From NCBI GenBank assembly GCA_036244855.1, contig BQKZ01000850.1:25548-89547 (forward strand): 64,000 nucleotides of DNA, given 5' to 3'. Every line of letters starts with the position of its first letter. Positions within the stretch are counted from its first letter, which is position 1. The stretch is from Temnopleurus reevesii. Taxonomy: Eukaryota; Echinodermata; Echinoidea; Temnopleuroida; Temnopleuridae. The notes beneath the pieces are model-generated. The model saw only the letters and a list, made by a program, of their open reading frames with translations. It was not told the DNA's origin and searched no databases. The position numbers and the translations under genes were made by a program. Shown piece after piece: positions 34,622-46,600 of the stretch.

Positions 34622-36225
34622 TGATGCTTCAACACAATATGATATCAAATTCAATATAATGCAAAGTAAAAAAAAAAAATCTGATTGACTTCATTGTTTT
34701 AATATACTCTTATAAACTCTTTAACATATACATGTAATGAAGATAAAATATATTCTAAACCCTTAACTCAGTACACATTTACTTCAATGTTACAATAACT
34801 TTTGCAAAATAACAAATTAGCAAATCATTGAAGACATAATGAAATAAGCAGAATAATTTCCTCCAAAAAGGCCAGTTCTTGGAAAATTGACATTTTCTCC
34901 ATTCATTCATTCATTGCACTTCATTGTATATGGAACAGATTCGAGTCTATTATGGAAAACAAAACATTAACAATATATTTTAATAGCATCACCAATACAA
35001 AACTACCATTTGGAAAAAATAATCTTCCCATGTCAAAATATTTTACAAGCTTGTTACACAATTGTGCATTACCTCACCTTTACCAACATTAAAAAATTAG
35101 TGTGCTTTGCATTGGGATTTCTCTCTAAATTATTGTTACAATTAGGATTACAGGATCAAAATGGAAAAAAAATTATCTGCCCTGTAAAACTGAAGCTAAT
35201 TCCTTCGATCAAATTGATGATTTCATTCATACATCGCCTTGATAACAAAGCATTTTTACAAGTTTGCTGTTGTATATTTACAGCTACTGCTTTGTAGTGG
35301 ACCTCTTTCAGATATGCATAGTACTTTGTTGATAAATGGTTTAAAAAATCCAGCATTACAACTGGATATTGTCCTACATTTAATACATAACCATAAACAA
35401 CAGATTATACCAGATTAACATACAAAATTCTGATCTAAATACAGGTTTTGCAAAAGAATGTTAACGTTTGATCAACAAATCAGAGCATATTCATTCAGAT
35501 TTAGCACACAACAAATGACAATAAAAATGTTTTGCATTGATGAAGAACTTAAATTTGAAAAAAAAAAACACTTTAATGCAGTCTTACTTTATCACATATG
35601 CACCAATGGCTGTCCTAATATCATTTGTTCCATACTAATGATATCATAAACTTCAATGTCAGCTGATTAAGAGTCTTTAATCAAAGAATTTGTGAAAATT
35701 CTTCCAATATGCCTAATATCAATGCTGATTAAATTGAAATTGTGGTTTAAAATTTTGGTTAAAGATGGGGCATGAATATCAAAAGATCTTTTACAGTTGA
35801 TACTAAAACGTACAAAAAAATTGGTCCTTAAATTAAAAAAAAATGTTTGCGAGTTATAACATAATGAAATTTCTTCATGATAAATGCATGAGTAAAGAAC
35901 AAGGTTAATAAAACAAACATACAGAAAGGAAACATAAATCAATATTATGTTCTTTTCATATATTTTTGCAGGGACCAAGCTATGCTTCATTGGAACATTA
36001 CAATATCTTTAAAAAATATTGCTAGGAGCAATTGTTGCAGACTATCAAATCAGTTTTCAAGTTTCTTTTCAATCTCTTTTCCCTTATTTTTGAACAAAAG
36101 AATCTGGGTGGTTTTCACCAAGATAAAAAAGACTTTAAGAATGACTTAAAGAATGACTGGTAACAGCTCTTACTCTATAATATGTGTAATAGCATTAATC
36201 ATTACTAACAAGAATACCAGTCGTT

Positions 36226-36543
36226 TGGAGCCAGTGGAGGCGCCGTGGTGTAACCGTGGTGTAGTGGTTCTGACACTTGCCTTTCAACCAGAGGGTTGTA
36301 GGTTTGAATCCCACCCATGGCATTAATTTCCTTTAGCAAATAATTCATCCATATTTTGATTCACTCAACCCAGGTGAGGTGAATGGGTACCTGGCATGAA
36401 TATTTATTCCTTGAAATGCCAAGTGCACTGGTGTATGCCAGGCTCAAGCCAGGGTAATAATAATGCAAAGCACCTTGAGTACAAGTGGATATGTGCGCTA
36501 TATAAATTGCATCTATCATCTTTATTATTATTATTACTTTTAA
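36226..36543 (+). mobile_element. tRNA-derived SINE, copy 2
   Basis: Duplicate of the SINE at 31208-31525, with the same flanking AGTCGTT repeats. Carried by the 5-kb repeat, so not an independent insertion. Confidence 0.8.
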
Positions 36544-37254
36544 AGTCGTTCAACATAAGTCTTTCTTATCTTGATGAAACACCCCCAGGGAAATAGGAAA
36601 GCAATAAATGAATCAAAATTTTGCTACGCCTATGATATTATTGGAATATGATACAGCATTTAGTAGTTAGGAAACAAAGAATAGGGAAAAAGGATGAATC
36701 TAATCCATTGTCAAAATACGGTAAATAATATGTTTACTTAAATTGAACTGATAAGTTTCTACATTTTTTGTAAAAAAAAAATCTTAGCCAAAAAAAGTTG
36801 ACCACTCAAAAAGCAGGAAATTACCGTTCATATCATACTAAGAACTTGTTAATAAACATAGCTAATTGGAAGAACTTTCCTAATTCCACTACAATTTGGA
36901 TTTCTTTATGGTCAATTGTGGATAAGCCTCCATAAAACCTAGCATGTAAATATATGGAGGGGGTAAATATTTCATACTTTATCTAAAACATGCTAGGAGT
37001 AAGAATTTGTGCATGGTAAAAACTAAGTATTGCTTTTATAGTCAGTCCCGTTAGTATGCAAAAATAGAAGAAAATTATTTTAGTTTGTGATGGTAAATCA
37101 TACATATTCACATTTGAATTTTATTTGATGATCAATTCACACACTTTTCCTTCAAAACATATGAATATGCTGATAAGATTGAAACTATACAACAAAATAT
37201 GACGTTGTAGCACTACATTAACAATGCTACCGTTATGATGCTAAAGAAGTAATG

Positions 37255-37482
37255 TTACATGTAGAGTCATGGTGCATTGGTTGTGACTCTCGCCTTCAAT
37301 CAGAGGGTCGTTGTTTGAGTCCCGCTCATGACATTAATTTCCTGTAACAAGAAATACATTCATATTGCACTGCACTCAACCCAGGTGTTAATGGGTATCT
37401 AGTACATGTAGGGAGAAATTCCTTGAATGCTTAAGCACCCCTATATGTGTATAGCGTGGTAGCTCAGCTATAACCAGGGTAA
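37255..37482 (+). mobile_element. tRNA-derived SINE, diverged
   Basis: A head with TGGTGCATTGGTTGTGACTC and TTGTTTGAGTCCC, followed by the same body (ACTCAACCCAGGTG, GGGTATCTAG, ATAACCAGGGTAA). It lacks the ATT tail. Confidence 0.7.
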
Positions 37483-38582
37483 AATTTTGGAAAATGTAGA
37501 TATTGTCAAGCACAATAGAGTATTTGCATATAGTTTCTGCACATTATAAATGGAGCTCTTAATATCATTACTGTTTTTTACATGTCAGTTCTAATTCCAA
37601 TGCATACCAATCAGAGGAAATGAATTCTGATGTACAAATCTCAGACAATGGTTGAACTATCCAAGAAAGGAAGGAAGGAGAATGAATGAATGGCTGGCCA
37701 ATGAAAAGTGCCAGAGATAAAAGAGGCAGTGAGATTAGCAGGGTTGTATTTGATAAAGCTGTTTGTAGATGTAAGCACAACTATACGAACGACTGGTGAC
37801 CCTCTATAAAGTGAGATTCAGTGACAGGAATTATCATTGAGTACAGGAAAGGGTCACCAGTAGTTCATAGAGACATATGTAACTCTATGAACAGCTTTAT
37901 GAAAAAAAACCATAAATAAAGTTTACTTAAAGAGTGGCTCAAATGATTGAGCCTGACGATCCTAATTCTTATGTCAGAAAAGTGAATTCTCTGAGATAAT
38001 AAACATATTTAATAATCTAAGGAATCTTGCAGTGTAAATATGTTCTTTTTCTATACAATTAATGTACCCTCCTTATTTGGTGAAAATATATAATTTCATA
38101 ACAAAATTACAAGGAGAGAATTTGAATAATAATCAAGTACACAATATCTGCAAGTGATATCCACAATACAGGTGAATGTATGGTACATGTAGAAGTCATA
38201 TGATAAGAAATAGATTTTACAGAATGATAATGCATAATCAATAGTCTTGCATCAAATGCATAAACGCTACTTACTGCAAATATCATATAATTCACATTGT
38301 AACAATGGAACTGATACTGATTTTTGTGGCAGCAACATTATGTACACATGCCAAAAAATCAAAGCAAGAGGAATGTTATAATCATATCATTAACATTCAG
38401 GGGTATGATTATTCTGTAACTGAATATAAAGTTTAATATAAAAATAATAATATAAGCATACAAAATATTATTCATATAATATCACACTTTGGCAATCTTA
38501 AGTGAGTTAATCAAATATACCTAGATTCTTGAAGAATCACACACTTAATCTTACTTTAGTGAACATAATTGTTCACTTCAGT

Positions 38583-38690
38583 GTTGGTGACCATGAGCTA
38601 AAGCCAGGATAATAATAATGTAAATTGCCTTGAGCACTCTACACATTGGACATATAAATTGCATGTATTATTACTATCATTATGTCATAA
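38583..38690 (+). mobile_element. SINE 3' fragment
   Basis: AGCTAAAGCCAGGATAATAA through CCTTGAGCAC and CATATAAATTGCATG to an ATT-rich end matches the 3' half of the SINE at 31208. The head is missing. Confidence 0.6.
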
Positions 38691-39766
38691 TTTATTTGAC
38701 TTGTTATCATGACAGATTAAAAGGAAAACATGGAAGAAGAATCCATTAAAGGACTGCTTTTGATACACTCTTTCGTCAAATGAAAAAAATGTTGAAGGGT
38801 TATGTCCAAGTTATCAATGAAGATATATTTTCCAAAATACTAATCTCCATGTTAGACGAAGATTGAATTTACAATCTGTTTAATCATTCAAATTCTCTCT
38901 GGATATGCAATTCATTATAAATTTTGGAATGTACTGAAAAAAGCCTTTGACAAAGTAATAATATAATAAGAATTTTGGAAGCACATTTTCTCGCTAAATA
39001 TTCTTTATACGCTCTCTCCTACTTTATATATGTGAATAAATGGTGGTGGTGGTGCAGATGTGAAGAATAAATGTGCAATATTTTTGCACCTAAAATATAA
39101 GGTATATATTCTATATTTTTTTCAATTCAAGGTGCAAGTTTGAATGTACAAGTTTGCAAAAATGCTCATACTAGCAAAGCAGCTTTCAATCTTGTTTCAC
39201 TAACAATAAATTTGCTCCAAAATTGAAATGTATCAAAATATTTTCAATTACATTCTTGCAAACATAAGACTACTTTTGATGAATGACACACATCTCTTCC
39301 AATGCTTCATTGATATTTTTTTCTCTCATCAAAATCGGAAACACTTTCGATGCTCCGTATGAAAGCCACTCAGCAAGGGCTGGACATACAATACTTTGAA
39401 CAGGAAGATCAATTCAGCAATTAAAAAAAAAAACAATTGCCACAATATACACAGTGTGATTAAACAACTATTCAATATTCCGTTCATAACGACTATGTAC
39501 AGCTTTACTTTTTTCCATATTTGAAACAATAAAATATATTCTTCTCAATCTTGCTTCAAACCATACTATTTCCTTGTATAGATTTTCAATCTGTAATTCC
39601 TATCTACAGCATGTACACAATAACATAATATATGAGCATCTATAGGCAACGACGTGTATTACACAAATCAAGTGATACTTGGACATCAGGTTCACAGAGT
39701 GATGAGCAGTTCCAAAAGAAAGATAATTCATGCACATCTCTGTGATCAGAATGCTTGTTCTGAAAA

Positions 39767-39900
39767 TTACAATACAATACAATACAAAAAGTTCTTATAT
39801 AGCGCCTTTTCAAAATATATGGTACAAAGCGCTTAAAACAAAATACAATATAGAAGATAACATACACAATTAACATAAACATATGCCAAGGAAGGAACAA
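39767..39900. repeat. Interspersed repeat with AATAC repeats and AGCGCCTTTTC...AAAGCGCTT
   Basis: Tandem AATAC units lead into TATATAGCGCCTTTTCAAAA and CAAAGCGCTTAAAAC, the look of a retroelement 3' end. No protein and no family assignment. Confidence 0.4.
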
Positions 39901-40191
39901 AGACAAATAGCATTTAACTGCAATTTTTTTCCCTAAAATTATGCATACCTCTATCCTACTTTTGAAAACTGAAATCAGGTGTAAATTTGAAGATGTGGAT
40001 TAGCAAGGGCAATTTGTAAATCCATAACAGTTTTACGGGATAGGTAAAAATTTTTTTATCAAATTCGAGTATAGCTGATACTAAAATGTAAAGCCTGGTT
40101 TAAATGATGTAGAATACAGGTTACAAAGTCTAATATAAAACAAATTACTGGCTTTTGTGTGAAGCATTAATATCAATTCTTATATGATATG

Positions 40192-40653
40192 TTATGAATC
40201 AAATAAAGGGTGACTATTGCACATTACGTTTGCATTATCTGAATCCTCTTTGTTAAGATCATCTGAAGCAAGTCCCTTATCTTTCACCCCATTGCTGTTG
40301 AATGGATTCATCCTTGCACTGTTTGGACCAATCATAGCAGCTTTGTCTTGTAGCTCCGCCCCTTCAGGGCTAATACTGGCTGTGACTGGCTGCTTGGTAC
40401 TATCATTCGATGTCAGGTTCCCAAGAGGGTTGTCAGACTCTGAAGTGATTTGGACGGATGTGGATGGTGTATCGTTGCTGTTGTTGTGATTGACGGTCTC
40501 TTCTGATTGGTTGTCAGGAGCGAGTGACATCATAGATGGTTGCCCCGCCCCTTCCTCTGCTTGCTGTGAGTAGTGATCGTCGTTGATGGTGATCTCTTCT
40601 GAATCAATGAGACCTTGAGTGAACTTCAGTTTGCCATTCATTATATCTTTCAC
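40192..40653 (-). CDS. TBC1D5: TBC1D5 coding exon 15 (last)
   Basis: 153 codons from VKDIMNGKLKFTQG to HPLFDS and a stop at 40194-40192. The start matches the KDILKGSLRFNQ region, and EEITINDDHY matches the EQITIADNHY region of vertebrate TBC1D5. The remainder is disordered, rich in S, N, D and E. Confidence 0.92.
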   Translation of the reverse strand: MKDIMNGKLKFTQGLIDSEEITINDDHYSQQAEEGAGQPSMMSLAPDNQSEETVNHNNSNDTPSTSVQITSESDNPLGNLTSNDSTKQPVTASISPEGAELQDKAAMIGPNSARMNPFNSNGVKDKGLASDDLNKEDSDNANVMCNSHPLFDS

Positions 40654-43600
40654 CTGTAAACAAAATATTAATACACAGTATTACTTTCAAACATAAGAAT
40701 AAGATAATATGGCTTTCTGAAAGTGACATAATATCTTTCCCATATCATATTAAAACTAGAATATGCAAACCCATAAGTTGTGAAACAGAGTGGAAAAAGA
40801 CTTGTCATGGGCATTTTTTTGCGATCACCAAGTACAAAAAAATTCATACTCTCATGAAACAGTTGGAAGCGTTGTGGTTTAGTGGTTCAGACTCTCGCCT
40901 TTCATGCAGAGGAATGCAGTTTGATTCCCACCCATGGTGTTTATTTCCTTCAGCAAGAAATTCATCCATATTGTGCTGCACTCAACCAAGGTGAGGTCAT
41001 TGGGTACCTGGTTTGGAATATATTCCTTGGAATTATTAAGTACCTTATAAGCTGATATTGCTAAAGCCAGGGTAATAACACTGCATTAATTGTAGAGCAC
41101 TTAGAGACTTCTAATGGAGGCAATAAGCACTATATAAGAACTACATATTATCATTATCATCATGATGAATATTGGGTATTAAATGTACTTCTCTATTAAA
41201 CCATTATTCATTGCATAGTGGAAAAAAAATTGCCTTTGGGTAGACAAAAGCACATTTTGTAATTTACCTGTTTGAGTCCTGCTAACGAAACAAACAGTTC
41301 GTCATCCGTCTCCAGATTCAGCTGCAACAAAGCATCCTGCATTTGCACTAAAATATTAAACACAGAAATAATAAAAATGAATAGATTCTTGACCAATAAC
41401 AATAAACAAATTTTGCCTCTTCTATTGCACTATGAGAAATATATTGTCTATCAGAACAAAAAATAATGAACCTTTGTATGATGATTGCATACATGACATA
41501 AGCTGATTCAAAACTGTTCTTATTATCAAACAGCGACCTTTAGTTTCTTATGTTGTTGTCATAATCAGACAATTACTTCTCTCAGTAGCAGGCATCAGCC
41601 AAGTTTCTTCCCATAAAGCAAACATCATGGAAAATTGTTACACAAAGACACTGTTTCATAAATATCAAATGTGATGAATAATACCTTACATTACAAAAAT
41701 ATAATTGAGAATATTTATGTTGACCATTGATATTTCAAATAATCGGTTGACAATAGATGCAAGAGAGAGTATACTTACATATATGAGCCTCCATCTTGCT
41801 AGCACAGTATCTGCATTTGGTCTGTAGCTCATTGAATCTACTTTGTGATACAGCCAACTGTTGCTCTAGCTCTGTTTCATGCTGTGGGAGGGAAGAAAAT
41901 GATTCTGATAAATATAAAGAACACAATTTATTTTAAAATTACAAAATTTATTCCGATGCTTTTTTCCCCAAAACATATTAAAGGAATGAGTATGAAACTT
42001 GTTCATAAAAATAAATTCAAGCTTAATTATCACGCTGCTTTTCTAATATTTTTTTCTGCGTCAAGTTCCAATGACTTTAAGCTTAATTTTATGAATTATA
42101 TAAGCCATGTTCAGCGTAAGGACCCATCTAGCCATTACTTAGACCATTCAAGAAAACATAATTTGTACTTGATACAATATCCATCTTTTAAGCTGCATGA
42201 AAAGAATAAATTATATCAAATTTATATGAAATCCCCTGTTGTAATGTATTCGCCTGTGTTCTTAAACCTATTTTTAACCTAAACTCACCCTCTTGCTTCC
42301 ACTCCTTGGTTTGGTGAACAGCTTGGGTTGATGAGCAGTAGGAGGAGGAGAAGAGGGTGGAACCTGCCTCTGTAACCCTGAGCTTGATGAACCCATCGTC
42401 TCCATGCTGGCTATGCTAGGCTTGGAGAGCACCTTGAGATCTCGCTTCTGAATGTCAGAGACAAGGTCAGATGGCTGGGCCAACGGATGTGGAAGATCTG
42501 TCAATAATGCATACAAATAATCAATGGATAACAACAATAATATTCGTTCTGAGAAGAGGAAAAGGAAAATTCATAAGGGATGATGGTGAGCAGGTATAAA
42601 AAGAGGAGGAGGAATATGCATCTGAATTCTGCAGCTTATAATGAACCTATTGTCTCCATATGATGGGCTTGGATAGCACCCTGAGGTCTCGCTTCTGAAT
42701 GTCAGAGACAAGGTCAGATGGCTGGGCCAACGGATGGGGAAGGTCTAGCAATAACAATAGAAAGGCAGGAATCAGTTACTTTAACTTGATTATTGGGAAG
42801 AGGAAAATCAATTTCGAGTAATCTTGAATAGGATCAGAAAGAGGAGAAGAACAGAGAACTCTCTTCTGAAATCCCTGAGCGAGATGAACCCATTGTCTCC
42901 ATGCTAGCAATGCTGGGCTTGGAGAGCACCTTGAGGTCTCGCTTCTGAATGTCAGAGACAAGGTCAAAAGGCTGGGCCAACGGATGCAGAAGATCTGCCA
43001 ATCTCACAAGACAAATAAGAATAAGTTACCATAAAATTTGATTACTGTGAAAAGAAAATTCATTTGAGTTGAAAATGAGCAGAAGACAGAAGAATGTACT
43101 AAGCTTGATGAACCAATCACCGTCTCCATGCTGGCAATGCTAGGATTCGAGATCTATTTTCTGAATGTCAGAGACAGGGTCAGGTGGCTGAGCCAACGGA
43201 TGGAGAAAGTCTATAATAAATATTACAGAAAAAATAAGTATCAATTCACACAATATGATTATTGGGAAGGTGAAAGGTAATGTTTCAGCATCCTTTGTTA
43301 TTCTCAACATTCTTTTTATTTCATGGAAAAGAATTCAATTTTTCTTAAAATTAATCCTTAATTGGACTGTTTATGCTGAGTTTATGTGGAAAGCACCGTG
43401 GGATCTCACTCGTAAATACCAAATAAATTAACACTGACCTTCAGTTGTCTTTGACTTGACCACTTTTGACCCCTTGTCCTTTTGACCGTTAGCTCCCTTC
43501 CCTATCCTCCTGAGACTGCTNCCCTGAGCTTGATGAACCCATCGTCTCCATGCTGGCTATGCTGGGCTTGGAGAGCACCTTGAGATCTCGCTTCTGAATG

Positions 43601-46600
43601 TCAGAGACAAGGTCAGACGGCTGGGCCAATGGATGGGGAAGATCTGCAAATAGTACATGAAAAATTAAGAATCAATCATAATCATTTGATTAATTTTCTG
43701 ACTGGAGGAGGAAAGGTAATTTGGGTTGATAGTAGGCAGACAGAGAAGGAGAGACCTGCTTCTGAAAGCCTGAGCTTGATGAACCCATCGTCTCCATGCT
43801 GGCTGTGCTAGGCTTGGAGAGAACCTTGAGGTCTCTTTTTGTAATGTAAGAGATGGATTTGATGGTTAGATTGCTGGGCCAATGGATGCAAAAGATCAGC
43901 GAATATTGCATGAAAATAAGAATTTGTTAAAATTATTTTCACTTTAATTCTGGGAAGAGGTAAATTCATTTCGGTTGAAAGTCAGCAAGATGAGAAGGAA
44001 AAGGGGGAACAAGTGTTTTAATTTCTGAGCTGGTGATGAAACTATGGTCTCCAAGCTGGTAATGCTGGGCTTGGATAGCAACTTGAGGTCTCGCTTCTGA
44101 ATGTCAGAGACAAGGTCAGATGGTTGGGCCAACGGATGGGGAAGGTCTGGCAATATCAACAGAAAACAAGAATCAGTTCTTTAACTTGACTAATGAGAAG
44201 AGGAAAATTGATTTGGGTTGATAGTAAGCAGAGAGAGAACATGGAGGAACCAGTTTCTGGAGACATCAGCTTGACAATCCCATCATCTCCATGTTAGCTA
44301 TGCTGGGCTTGGAAAGCACCTTGAAGTCTTTTTTTACTGAATGTGATAGATGGATTAGATGGTAAGATAGCCGAGTCAACGGATGGAAAAGATCTGCCAA
44401 TAATGCATGAAAATAAGAATCTGTTTAAATCATTTTCATTTTAATTCTTGGAACAAGTAAATTCATTTTGTTTAATGACAAGTAAGAAGAGAAGGAAAAG
44501 GAGGAACAAGCGTCTGAATGCTGGAGCTTGTGATGAAACCATGGTCTCTAAGCTGGTAATGCTGGGCATGGAAAGCACCTTGATGTTGCTTCTGAATGTC
44601 AGAGACAAGGTCAGATGGATGGGCTAAGGGATGGGGAAGGTCCAAGAGTATCACAAGAAAAGTAATCATCATTTTAAACACTTGGATTACCAGGAAAGTG
44701 AAAGATAATGTTTCACCATCCATAGTTATTTTCAATGCGTTTTTTAATTTCTGGAAAAGAAAAGGATGCGTTTTATTTATTTCTTCAGCGTCTCAACGCT
44801 AGTTGTACTGATTTCGTTTGAAAGCATCCTGGGATCTTACTCATAAACACCAAACAAATTAACACTGACCTTCAGTTGTCTTTGACTTGACCACTTTTGA
44901 CCCCTTGTCCTTTTGACCGTTAGCTCCCTTCCCTATCCTCCTGAGACTGCTGAATCCTTGACTGACCGCTGATGAAGTCTTCTTTGCCACACCGCTGGTC
45001 GGAACAGACTTTTTTGGGACGGCCAGGTTTCCTCGAGATGTTGATATGACGTTACCAGTTTTCATCTGGGAGTAGATCTGAAATTGGTAGTTGGCCTGCC
45101 TTGGATTGTTCTTCAAAAATACGGAAGAAAATATGCAAAATCAATTGTCTTTTTTAAAAGTAAATAATAAGCCCACACATGTTAATTTTGATATGGATCT
45201 TTGGATGAAAAAAACCTGGGAATTAATCATTACCCATGCAAATGAGAGGGAAAAATATACAAAATAACTAAGAATTGTCAAATATAAAAAAAAATTCCTG
45301 TTTTTCATACAAATTGTAAATTATCCTCATTTCAAAACTCATTAGAATTTTCAACAATAAGTAATAATTCTAGAAGAATTTTAATGAAATAATGTGAAAA
45401 TTTGGGGAAAAAACAAAAAAGAGAACATTCCAATGTAGGAATTGTATATGATTAGCACGAATCAAATAATGATTCCAGTCCCAAATAGACTAATAAATTA
45501 ACTTGATGCAAAAGCCAGTACATACCTTTGGGTCTCTGAGATGTAATGCTCTGTTGACTAGATAATGAATGTCATCTACAGCAGGGTATCTCATCAACAG
45601 CATTAGACAACTTGCATACTCTGCTGTTAGTACTGAATACAATCAGAGAAACAAACACAAAAAATTTCAATAACAATCTTCAAGTGATCTTAAACAAAAT
45701 AATCATCAGAGTATAAAATTACAACTCCACAACAAAAATAGCAGAAAAGTTGAGCTCTGAACAACATAAGTATTCCACCACATACATAAAAATCATGAAA
45801 ACATATTGGCATAAATTTTTTTGCTTTCTTTGTTATGTTTTTTCAATGAAACACCTTCAAGAAGCACAATGGTCTAATGATTTAAACTCATGCATACTAA
45901 TCATTTCTTTGCTTCATAATCAAAGGTAATAATTCTACTTAGGTACTCACATAATTCTCTGATCTTTATGAGCATAGCAACAAAGATGTAGTCAACCAGG
46001 TCCAACATGGCGGAATCAGCAAAGATGGCATCCCATAATACTATCAGATCCTGGAAGGTGAACTCACGGCCAAACAACAACCNTTCGTATCATGCAAATT
46101 TATATGTGTGCCAAATTTGGTGCTTTTATCAAAAAGTGCACAATTCCTCATAATATTGGAGCTAAACCGCCTAACTACGGAGACTAATTTGAAGAAAAAA
46201 AATTGATAACGTTTCTTTAATATTCACATTGGCAAGTGATCAAAATATCTGCTAATGAATTTAAACGATCATACCCTCAATATTATCTAGCATTTCCTTA
46301 CAAAAATCTGATTTCCTTCGTAATCAAAAAAAAAAAAAAATTATATCAATTCATCAATAATTTATAACTGAAAACCTAAAATGAAAACAAAGATGAATAA
46401 ACAACAAGAAACCTAATATCCAAATTCTATGTTTATTACCAAGACATTCCATACAGACATTATTCTCAAAATATCAAATAGTTCTAGCTCTGAAAGATCA
46501 TCTAGAGTTTGATTCAATCGTTATGAGATATAGACATACTATTTGAAATTTGACAAAACTTTACTTTCAGGACTATAATGAAAAAATGCAGATGATTGAG

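Larger units (their letters stand above)
32231..37218. repeat. 5-kb duplication, copy 2
   Basis: Second version of 27231-32229, offset by 5000 at its start and 5018 from about 35 kb onward because of microsatellite and homopolymer indels. The homology stops where the first copy meets the N, after CACTACA. Probably the other haplotype and not a true tandem copy. Confidence 0.95.
37483..40191. other. Intergenic region between convergent genes
   Basis: AT-rich and includes the 3' untranslated region of the minus-strand TBC1D5 gene, whose end could not be fixed. The nearest minus-strand AATAAA is near 38692. It holds a SINE fragment at 38583 and a repeat at 39767. No other gene seen. Confidence 0.5.

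Noticed and set aside
32629..37218. Second set of genes in the 5-kb copy
   Set aside because: All ORFs duplicate those in 27231-32229, and none of the originals is a convincing gene.
41845..42282. 145-codon + strand ORF
   Set aside because: Spans TBC1D5 exon 13 in antisense and AT-rich intron. Composition is compositional K/N/I/F with no motif.
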